Source: Botrimarina colliarenosi
GTDB taxonomy: Bacteria > Planctomycetota > Planctomycetia > Pirellulales > Lacipirellulaceae
Assembly (NCBI RefSeq): GCF_007859955.1
Contig: NZ_SJPR01000003.1
Location: 291,396 to 355,395 of the forward strand
DNA length: 64,000 bases
Direction: 5' to 3'
The notes beneath the pieces are model-generated. The model had not been told where the DNA came from and did no database searches. It worked only from the letters and a program-made list of their open reading frames with translations. The translations under genes were made by a program, and so were the position numbers. Within the stretch, counting starts at the first letter, position 1. Each line of letters opens with the position of its first letter. Below are positions 57,691-64,000 of this stretch, piece by piece.

Positions 57691-58655
57691 ATTCCAGAAA
57701 GCTCCGAGAGGGGGAGCACCGTGACGAAGGGGCGGGGGCGGAAGGTGAGCGCCGGAAGGTCTGCGGCAGGGGGGTGAGGGCGGCGCACTCTTCCTACAAA
57801 CCCCAGGTTAACCGAGCTGCCGGCGATCCGGCGAGCGTTTAGCGAGGCGAATCGAGGCCGACGCGGTCGGCCTGGTGCGATCGTACGTTTTGGGGGGCTG
57901 CGGGGCGGCGGTTGTGCGGCTGGTAACGGTTCGTACGAGGTCCCCGGGGCTATTCCGGCGGCCGAAAACCGCACGATTTAGCCGACCGTTGCACGCCGAT
58001 CGGGCGTCCTGGAAATCCCGAAGCGTGGCGCCTTTTTCGACCAAATAGCTTTGACTCGCCTTGGCTCGAAGGGGTAACACAACACTCGTCGAGACGACCT
58101 GAGGTGAGGGCTGGCCAGCTCGCCTCCCGAATCTCGCCGGGGCCTGTGAGCCGCCGGCGAGGCGAATCTCCTGAGGGAGTGGAACTGACTCGACAAGAGA
58201 CGCGTAGCAGAGTGGGGCGGGCGCCGGTTCGGTGGCCCGCCACGTTTCCGCAACATCCGTCTAGGAGGATCCAACCGCTCGTTCGTTTGTTTCGTCCGTG
58301 TTCCTGCGGCCAGCGTCCGAGAGATTGGGCCAGCGCCGCCTGAAGACCCGGGCGTGACGGCGACCGACAGCGCCGCGAGGCGCCCGATCAACCGCGACCT
58401 TAACCGAGGCGTGCTTGCCTGTCCGGCGACCCACCAGGGCCGTCGCGACGCCCTCTCGATCTGACAAGATCAACACGAGGATGGCGGCCGCTCGCTCAGA
58501 GCCGAAGCGCGGCGCAGGTTGATCGGGGCTGAAACGACGCTGCGGACTCGCCGCACGCATCCCGCGAAATCAAATCAACCCCGAGCAGGAGTGTTACCCT
58601 CTCTGTACCAGTAACCAACGCGGCGCACGACGCCGTTCAAATCGAGTTAACCCAC
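57691..58655. other. Gene-free region before an orphan terminator
   Basis: About 960 bp with no credible coding frame. The terminator at 58656-58695 points away from this region on the plus strand, yet no plus-strand gene lies upstream for 9 kb. A loose sigma-70-like pair TTGACT (58051) and TAACAC (58075) 18 bp apart could start a transcript of about 600 nt. Candidate non-coding RNA; no known RNA family recognised. Confidence 0.35.
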
Positions 58656-58695
58656 GGGCTGGCGACGCTTCGAGCGTCGCCAGCCCTTGTTTTTT
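58656..58695 (+). terminator. Rho-independent terminator without a gene
   Basis: A perfect 14-bp stem (GGGCTGGCGACGCT and complement) with a TCG loop followed by TTGTTTTTT on the plus strand. The minus strand lacks a T-run after the stem, so it works for plus-strand transcripts. Confidence 0.85.
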
Positions 58696-58713
58696 CGGGT
58701 TCTTCCCCGGAAC

Positions 58714-58774
58714 TTGACGGCCAGATTCTCGTTGACGGCCAGATTCTCGTTGATGGCCAGATTCTCGTTGATGG
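58714..58774. repeat. Tandem repeat, 18-bp unit
   Basis: Three full copies of TTGACGGCCAGATTCTCG (third with ACGG changed to ATGG) at 58714, 58732 and 58750, plus a 7-bp partial. It follows the orphan terminator. Confidence 0.9.
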
Positions 58775-58839
58775 TTAGCGGCAGGGCGAGCAATCGAGCT
58801 CGAGCTTCCACCCCCGAGGGACTGGGAGCGACCCTTCTT

Positions 58840-58910
58840 GTGAGCGGCACGGCGCTAGCCGCCGGTAGCCCCCTCGGCGATTCACCGGCGGCTAACGCCG
58901 TGCCGCTCAC
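58840..58910. repeat. Long inverted repeat, family R5 copy b
   Basis: Arms of 27 bp (58840-58866 and 58884-58910), one mismatch, left arm identical to copy a at 54152. It lies about 90 bp ahead of the kinase gene. Confidence 0.93.
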
Positions 58911-59000
58911 CAACTCTGCCGCCGCTTGGCGTTTATCTGTCGCTTGAATCGCGTACGATACCCGCTGGTCTAACTCCTTCCGCTTGACGCACCGCTGCCG

Positions 59001-61745
59001 ATGGCCCAGCTCACCACGTTTGTCTTCACCGACCTGGTGGGCTCCGTGGCGCTCAAGCAGCGCATGCCGGGCGTCGACGCCGCTTCGCGCGACGTGGCCT
59101 ACGTCGAGCGGGTGCTGCAGCCGCACCGCGAACGGATCGAGGCGGGGCTCGCCGCCGCCGACGGGCGTGTCGTCTCGACAGCGGGCGACGGGCATTTCCT
59201 GGTCTTTCCAGACACGGCCCGGGCCACGCTGTGGGCGATTGAGGTGATGCGGCTGCACCGCGAGACGCCGATCGCCGCTACCGAGGGGGGGCCACCCGCC
59301 GAGGTGCGGATCGGCATGCACGCCGGCGCGCCGCAGCCCGACCCCGCCGATCCCGACAACTTCGTGGGCCGCGCCGTCGACTACGCCGCGAGGCTGGCGG
59401 ACCACGCCCAGGGGAGCCAGATCCTGGTCTCCCGGACCACCGCCTCGCTGATCGAAGACGGCGTCCTCGATGGTGTCTGGCTCCATTCCCACGGCCCGCA
59501 CGAGCTGCGGGGAATCGGCGCCGCCGAGCTCTACGAGATCCTCTACCCGGGCCGCCGCCCCGCGCCGCCACGGCGTAACCCGTCCGATGCGGCGCAGCGC
59601 GAATGGAGCGTATTGCCGCGGACGATGGGGCTGACGGAGTACGTCGCCCAGTCGGACGGGGGCGAGACCCAAAGGGCCTCCGGCGTCTCTGGCACGGCAG
59701 TACGACCGCGCCGCGTCGGCAACTACGAGCTGCAAGAACTGCTCGGCGCCGGCGGGATGGGGAACGTCTACAAGGCGCGGCACGCCCAGTTTGACCGCCC
59801 GCGGGCCGTGAAGATCATCCGCCCCGACCTGGTCGAAGCGGGGGGCGAAGCGGTCGTCCGGCGGTTCTACCAAGAGATCCGTGCTACCGGGGCGCTGGAG
59901 CACCCGAACCTCGTGGTGGCGATCGACTCGTCGAATCCCGACGATGAAGAACACTACTTGGTGATGGAGTACGTCGACGGTCTGGGCGTCGACGCGTTGC
60001 TCGAGGCGGAAGGCCCTCTGCCGGTGGCGGACGCGTGCGAGATCGCCCGGCAAGCGGCCCTCGGGCTGGCGCATCTGGAGGAGCAGGGGCTCGTCCACCG
60101 CGACGTGAAACCGTCGAACCTGATGGTGACACTGGCCAGCAATCCTCACCTGCCCGCCGGTGGGGCCGACAGCGGCAGCTTCCGCAGCGCGAGCGCAGCC
60201 AAGCTGCCCGTCGTGAAGCTGCTCGACCTCGGCCTCGCCTTGCTGGTGGGGGGCGATGAGGAACGCCTGACCCGCTTCGACCGCGGCGGCATGGGGACCG
60301 GCTACTACATGCCCCCCGAGCAATGGCGGACGACCTCGGTCGATATCCGCGCGGACATCTATAGCCTGGGCTGCACGCTCTATTGCCTGCTCATGGGTGA
60401 ACCGCCGTACGCCCAGTCCGACCTCAAGCCAGAGCGGGCGCACTCGACGGCGCCGATCCCGCCGCTGCGGCCGGCGTGTGGGGCGCCACGGGAGTTGACG
60501 GCGTTGGTGCAGCGGATGCTCGCCAAAGACCCGGCGGAGCGGCCGCAGTCGCCGCTGGAAGTCGCGGACGCGCTCGCCCCAATGGCGGTCGGCAACCGGC
60601 TGGCGGAGCGGGTCACACGGCTGCGGCTGGGGGGCGCCCTGGCCCGGCTCGCTCGCGACGAGACCCGTCCCAATCGGGCCTCTCTCGAAACCGACGCCCC
60701 AACCGGTCGCAGCGGACGGAGCCTCTTGAGCAGCGCGGCGCTAGGGACGCCCGCCCGGCGGTTCGGCTGGCTGCTGGTCGCGGCGGTAACGGCCGCGGCC
60801 TGCGCGGCGGTGGTGGCCGTCTGGTGGTGGAAGCTCGGCGCCGACCCTTCGCAGGTTGCCGAAAGACTCGAATCGGTCGCGGGCCTCACCGCACGCGACC
60901 TGGCGACGGCGATCGACCGGCGTATCCACCGCCTTGAGGCCGCCGCGGAAGACGCCCTGTTGCAGCAGTGGCTGGCGCCGCGCCCCCCAAGCGACTCAGA
61001 CGTTGATGCTCCCGAATTGGGCGACCGCAATCATCCGCTCCAGAAGTGGATCATCGATCAACGGAGCAACGGCGACGCGATGCTCGGCTTCCGCTCGAGC
61101 AGTTGGTTCGTCACCGACGACAAAGGGGTGCAGGTCGCCCGGGCGCCGTACTCACCGACCTCAATGGGACACGATTACGCCAGCCGCGATTATTTCCACG
61201 GCCAGGGGCACAACCTGCCGGACGACGTCGATACGGCCGACCCACTCCGCAGCCCGCACCGTTCGGCCGTCTACGAAAGCACGTCGGCGCAGGGCGAGCT
61301 GAAGGTCGCGTTCTCGGTCCCGATCTACGGCGTCGTCCGTGCCGGAGGTCGTCCGCCGGTGTTGGGCGTGTTAGCGATGTCGATCTCGCTAGGTGACTTC
61401 GCCGAATTTAGCGAGCTCGAGGCGGCGGGCGGGTCCGAGATCTTGCTTGCCGACACGGGGGCCGACTATCTGCAAACCGACCTGTACAAGGGGCTTGTGC
61501 TGCACCACCGTGAGCTCTCGTCGTACAGCCGCGCCGGCGCGCCGCTGCGGCTCAGCGACGAGTTGCTCGCCGCGATCGCTAGACGGCGGAGTTCGACGAA
61601 GGGGACGCTCTTGGGCGAGTACCCCGACATCTTGGGGCGGCCCGGGTTGCGATACCTCGGCGCCGTTGCGGCGGTTGCCCCGAAGACGCTCGGCGTCGAT
61701 CCCCGCGGCCCGTGGGTGGTGATTGTTCAGACCCCGGTGCGGTGA
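59001..61745 (+). CDS. Cyclase-like / Ser-Thr kinase / extracellular sensor fusion
   Basis: A 914-residue membrane protein. Residues 1-190 form a class III nucleotide cyclase-like domain: metal Asp in VFTDLVGSV, second Asp in STAGDGHF, but the usual Asn of the NxxAAR motif is Asp (AVDYAARLAD), so activity is doubtful. Residues about 240-530 are a Hanks-type kinase: ELLGAGGMGNVYKARH, AVKIIR, HRDVKPSNLM, DLG in place of DFG (LLDLGLAL), and YMPPEQW. A helix (about 588-610, LLVAAVTAAACAAVVAVWW) leads to an external dCache-like domain (SSSWFVTDDKGVQVARAPYS; DYASRDYFHGQ). A full outside-in signalling chain in one protein. Confidence 0.9.
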   Translation: MAQLTTFVFTDLVGSVALKQRMPGVDAASRDVAYVERVLQPHRERIEAGLAAADGRVVSTAGDGHFLVFPDTARATLWAIEVMRLHRETPIAATEGGPPAEVRIGMHAGAPQPDPADPDNFVGRAVDYAARLADHAQGSQILVSRTTASLIEDGVLDGVWLHSHGPHELRGIGAAELYEILYPGRRPAPPRRNPSDAAQREWSVLPRTMGLTEYVAQSDGGETQRASGVSGTAVRPRRVGNYELQELLGAGGMGNVYKARHAQFDRPRAVKIIRPDLVEAGGEAVVRRFYQEIRATGALEHPNLVVAIDSSNPDDEEHYLVMEYVDGLGVDALLEAEGPLPVADACEIARQAALGLAHLEEQGLVHRDVKPSNLMVTLASNPHLPAGGADSGSFRSASAAKLPVVKLLDLGLALLVGGDEERLTRFDRGGMGTGYYMPPEQWRTTSVDIRADIYSLGCTLYCLLMGEPPYAQSDLKPERAHSTAPIPPLRPACGAPRELTALVQRMLAKDPAERPQSPLEVADALAPMAVGNRLAERVTRLRLGGALARLARDETRPNRASLETDAPTGRSGRSLLSSAALGTPARRFGWLLVAAVTAAACAAVVAVWWWKLGADPSQVAERLESVAGLTARDLATAIDRRIHRLEAAAEDALLQQWLAPRPPSDSDVDAPELGDRNHPLQKWIIDQRSNGDAMLGFRSSSWFVTDDKGVQVARAPYSPTSMGHDYASRDYFHGQGHNLPDDVDTADPLRSPHRSAVYESTSAQGELKVAFSVPIYGVVRAGGRPPVLGVLAMSISLGDFAEFSELEAAGGSEILLADTGADYLQTDLYKGLVLHHRELSSYSRAGAPLRLSDELLAAIARRRSSTKGTLLGEYPDILGRPGLRYLGAVAAVAPKTLGVDPRGPWVVIVQTPVR

Positions 61746-61763
61746 CAACCCCACGCCGCGGGC

Positions 61764-62828
61764 CTACTCGGCGGAACGCGCCACCCAGGCGTGGACGCCC
61801 CCGGCAACCATGTGCTGCGTTAGCGTCACGGCGAGGATCGCCAGCACCGCGACCGGCTGGTCGCCGAGGGTCGCCCCCGCCAAGCCGAGCGCCAAGCCGG
61901 TGTTTTTCATCCCCAGCGAGTAGGCCCAGGCGATCCGTCCCCGCCGCGAGACGCCCGCCAGGGCGGAGGCAGGCCACGCGGGGAGCGCCCCCGCGAGCGG
62001 GAGGGTCGCGGCCGCGATCACCGTCGTCGCCAGCAGGGCCCAATGCGATTCGGCGAAGACCTTCGGCAAGGCCGTCGCGGCGTTGGCGTAGTTCAAGAGC
62101 AGCAGTGAGACGGCCGAAACGATCGTCAGCCAGGGGGTGATCGCCGCCACTCGCCGCGCCCCGGCGACGGCCCGGATGGCGAAGCCCAGCAGTGTCGGCC
62201 CGAGCACCCAGACGAGGAAGATCGCGCCGGTGAACCGCGATACGAGCAGGTCCGCCGCGGCGGCGCTCGAACCTGTGAGCGTGAGACCCATCAGCCTCAG
62301 CAGCGCGGGCGTCACCCACGGGCAGAGGCAGATCGAGAGCACGACCAGCCCGAGGGCCCAGACGAGGCTGCCGCCCGACTGGTGCGTCCAGGCGACCGCC
62401 GAGTTGGCGACGGGCATCGCCCCCGCCAGAGCGAGCCCTACCGCTAGGGCGGCCGCGTCCCCCGCGGTGAGCCACGCCGGGGCCAGCACGCCCCACAGGC
62501 CGACGACAACCAGCGGCGGGCCCCAGACGCCCGCCAGGGCGATCAGCAGGCTCAATGGCCGCTCTGGCAGCTCACGGAGCTTGACCACATCGACCGCCAT
62601 CGCGCCGCACACCAGCAGCACGCCGACCATCACCAGCGAGAACCGCATCGCGGTCGGATCGCCCGCGGCGTCGGCGCCGAGGCCCGCCATCCAGACGCCG
62701 GCCGCCGGAGCGGCGGCGGCCAGCACGTAGCTCGCCGCCAAGAGCCCGACGAGCCAACGGCGCACCCACCGGGCCGTCGCTTCGGCGCGGTGCGGGGGCG
62801 TCGGCGGGGCGGCGTCGCGGGTTGGCAT
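61764..62828 (-). CDS. Bile acid:sodium symporter-family (BASS/SBF) transporter
   Basis: A 354-residue inner-membrane protein from the ATG at 62828 with about ten helices. Family-like features include AGAMPVANSAVAWTHQSGGS (the discontinuous-helix crossing with polar residues), GTLL-like PTLLGFAIRAVAG, and the C-terminal AYSLGMKNTGLALGLAGATL. The BASS/SBF group moves organic acids with sodium. The substrate is unknown. The 3' end lies 18 bp from the convergent kinase gene. Confidence 0.8.
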   Translation of the reverse strand: MPTRDAAPPTPPHRAEATARWVRRWLVGLLAASYVLAAAAPAAGVWMAGLGADAAGDPTAMRFSLVMVGVLLVCGAMAVDVVKLRELPERPLSLLIALAGVWGPPLVVVGLWGVLAPAWLTAGDAAALAVGLALAGAMPVANSAVAWTHQSGGSLVWALGLVVLSICLCPWVTPALLRLMGLTLTGSSAAAADLLVSRFTGAIFLVWVLGPTLLGFAIRAVAGARRVAAITPWLTIVSAVSLLLLNYANAATALPKVFAESHWALLATTVIAAATLPLAGALPAWPASALAGVSRRGRIAWAYSLGMKNTGLALGLAGATLGDQPVAVLAILAVTLTQHMVAGGVHAWVARSAE

Positions 62829-62906
62829 TTGTTGGAACCTAACCACCCGGCGGCGCCGCTGCGAGGTTCCGACCCCGTCCGCCGGTCGGCTTCCTGCTGG
62901 GCTTCA

Positions 62907-63650
62907 CTAGCCTTCGACCCGCTGTCGAAGGCGCTCGACCTCGTCTCGTAGTTCGTCAATCTGGGTGGTGAGTTCTTCCCGCAATTCGGCGAGGTCGGAC
63001 GCAAAATCGCGGCCGGGTGGCGGTGGTGGCGGGGGGGGAGGCGGCGGTCCGCCGGCCCGAGGTGCAGGCGGGGGTGGGGGAGGAGCGTGGCCCGAGGACG
63101 GCGGCCCACCGCCGACGCCCAGGTCGCGGCAGACGCGGTCCCGTTCGCTCGGCGTGTAGAAGGTGTGCGAGACGATCGCCCCGCGTCCCGGCGGGCTCAG
63201 ATACTCCACCAAGCCTCGCGACACCAACGCATCGACAATCGGCATCAGCTCCGAGAGGCCGGCGATCGGCTCCATCCGGGCGGCTCGGCCCCGCAGGTCG
63301 CCGACCGTTTGAGCGCCCCGCAGCAGCAGTTCGGCGACAACCGCCAGCTCGGCTTTCTCGACGCCAAGCCACTCGTACAAGCGGTGGCGATAACGCTCGA
63401 CGCGCGAGTCGCCCTGGACGACGGTCAGCGCCCCCTTCTGCCGCAGCGTGTCGGTTGCGCGCTCGACCTGGTCCTCGTCGAGGGCCATCTGCGGGAAGCG
63501 GTTGTTCTTCTGGTTGCAGCCCGTAAGCAGGGCCTTAGCCGACAGCGGGTAGGCGTCGGGGGTCGTCTTGGCCTTCTCGACCAGGACACCGAGCACGCGG
63601 CGCTCGAACGACTCAAGCGGGCCGGGGTGAGCGGGGGGAGTATCGGACAT
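62907..63650 (-). CDS. YceH-like (DUF480) protein with Pro-rich tail
   Basis: A 247-residue protein. The N-terminal two-thirds are a tandem winged-helix YceH domain: SFERRVLGVLVEKAKTTPDA, YPLSAKALLTGCNQKNNRFP and LLRGAQTVGDLRGRAARM are family signatures. Residues about 185-215 are nearly pure proline with glycine (a PPPPPPPPPPP run), needing EF-P for translation. The final 30 residues are a coiled coil (LAELREELTTQIDELRDEVE). The Pro-rich link plus coiled coil is an extension not found in E. coli YceH. Function of the family is unsettled. Confidence 0.9.
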   Translation of the reverse strand: MSDTPPAHPGPLESFERRVLGVLVEKAKTTPDAYPLSAKALLTGCNQKNNRFPQMALDEDQVERATDTLRQKGALTVVQGDSRVERYRHRLYEWLGVEKAELAVVAELLLRGAQTVGDLRGRAARMEPIAGLSELMPIVDALVSRGLVEYLSPPGRGAIVSHTFYTPSERDRVCRDLGVGGGPPSSGHAPPPPPPAPRAGGPPPPPPPPPPPGRDFASDLAELREELTTQIDELRDEVERLRQRVEG

Positions 63651-63711
63651 CGTGTCACGCCTGTCGGGGGAGGAAGCATCTCTCGCGGCAGACCCTATCG
63701 TAGCGCTAACG

Positions 63712-63736
63712 AGCCGCGGCCGTCAGGGAGCGGCCG
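63712..63736 (+). repeat. REP-like element, distant copy of the transposase flank
   Basis: AGCCGCGGCCGTCAGGGAGC then GGCCG matches the 21548-21572 repeat at 20 of 25 positions. Here CGGCCG recurs on both sides of TCAGGGAG and can fold as a hairpin, as expected for a REP element. Confidence 0.65.
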
Positions 63737-63802
63737 AGCCGCGTGGCGGGCCGAGGTTCGGCTCCCAGAAGGTCGGGGCTCATCATCGCGACGTCGCCAA
63801 AC

Positions 63803-63839
63803 AAAAAAACCGCGGGCCGCCACTTGGGCGACCCGCGGT
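63803..63839 (-). terminator. Rho-independent terminator
   Basis: A 13-bp stem with one mismatch (ACCGCGGGTCGCC and partner, read on the minus strand), five-base loop, then a run of seven T. It lies 37 bp past the stop at 63876. Confidence 0.85.
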
Positions 63840-63875
63840 CGATAGCTTTCAGCTGTCAGCTAAGCGTGTCGGTGA

Positions 63876-64000
63876 TCAGAAGGTGAAGATCACGTCCATG
63901 CCGAACTTGGCGCTGTTGAACTCTTCGGCGTTGGCGAAGCCGACGTTGTTGGCGGCGGCGTCGCTGGCGGTCCAGTCGTAGCGGATCTCCGGACGAATCA
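63876..64000 (-). CDS. Outer-membrane beta-barrel protein, C-terminal end only
   Basis: The final 40 codons of a minus-strand gene that enters from the right edge. The sequence (IRPEIRYDWTASDAAANNVG ... EEFNSAKFGMDVIFTF) has the alternating pattern and terminal Phe of a barrel's last strands. It resembles the end of the BBP2 group of planctomycete barrels. A terminator follows directly. Confidence 0.7.
   Translation of the reverse strand, partial: IRPEIRYDWTASDAAANNVGFANAEEFNSAKFGMDVIFTF

Noticed and set aside
58600..58655. tRNA-like TTCAAATC segment
   Set aside because: The flanking bases do not form a T-arm and no cloverleaf could be drawn.
58647..60443. 598-codon minus-strand frame
   Set aside because: Antisense to the kinase fusion; the residue pattern is the complement of high-GC third positions and no domain is present.

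Overview
The window is high-GC bacterial DNA that reads as a planctomycete, most likely Pirellulales. This is inferred from gene content and no database was searched. The marks are eight PEP-CTERM secreted proteins (four with dockerin-like calcium loops), two prepilin-like proteins with an H-x9-DG motif, several multiheme cytochromes c, a PqaA-family protein, outer-membrane beta-barrels ending in Phe, and many long inverted repeats between genes. No rRNA or tRNA gene was seen.

Layout. 1-3.5 kb: a minus-strand GntR regulator / ABC ATPase / ABC permease operon (the permease runs off the left edge) with a palindromic operator candidate. 3.6-6.6 kb: a four-gene minus operon (Cys-rich exported protein, prepilin-like protein, two related PEP-CTERM proteins), possibly metal-linked. 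6.7-21.5 kb: mostly plus-strand genes, namely an AsmA-like giant, an HEATH metallopeptidase, glyA, a receiver-only response regulator, a HEAT/TPR protein, an alpha/beta hydrolase, a matrixin, a PqaA-family protein and recQ. 21.5-29.2 kb: a REP-associated tyrosine transposase bracketed by its own inverted repeat, a DUF4139 protein, guaB, a GNAT and a DUF1559 protein. 29.8-33 kb: tandem PEP-CTERM paralogues. 33.4-41.8 kb: cobalamin adenosyltransferase, glnB-glnD, a toxin-antitoxin pair joined to a membrane monoheme protein, and aroC. 41.9-54 kb: a large electron-transfer locus. 54.3-57.7 kb: three more PEP-CTERM proteins. 59-64 kb: a cyclase-like/kinase/sensor fusion, a BASS-type transporter, YceH and the C-terminus of a porin.

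The 41.9-54 kb locus is the best candidate for a poorly described system. In order it encodes a membrane-anchored flavin/[2Fe-2S] reductase, a tetraheme cytochrome c, a protein joining two cNMP-binding-like domains to four [4Fe-4S] sites, a five-helix membrane protein with two H-x13-H helices (a diheme cytochrome b signature), and a membrane-anchored decaheme cytochrome with a Cys-rich cytoplasmic head. Convergent to these lie an outer-membrane barrel and a pentaheme cytochrome on a roughly 450-residue Pro/Ala/Glu-rich tether. Together they could move electrons between cytoplasmic donors, the quinone pool and periplasmic or outer-membrane hemes. The direction of flow and the acceptor are unknown.

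The second striking feature is the density of intergenic inverted repeats: at least five unrelated long-arm families (called R1-R5 here), a 'GCAGAGACGCGGAGG' family (R6), and the repeat flanking the transposase. One R1 copy carries a paired, structure-preserving change, and some copies supply the last codons or the stop of a neighbouring gene.
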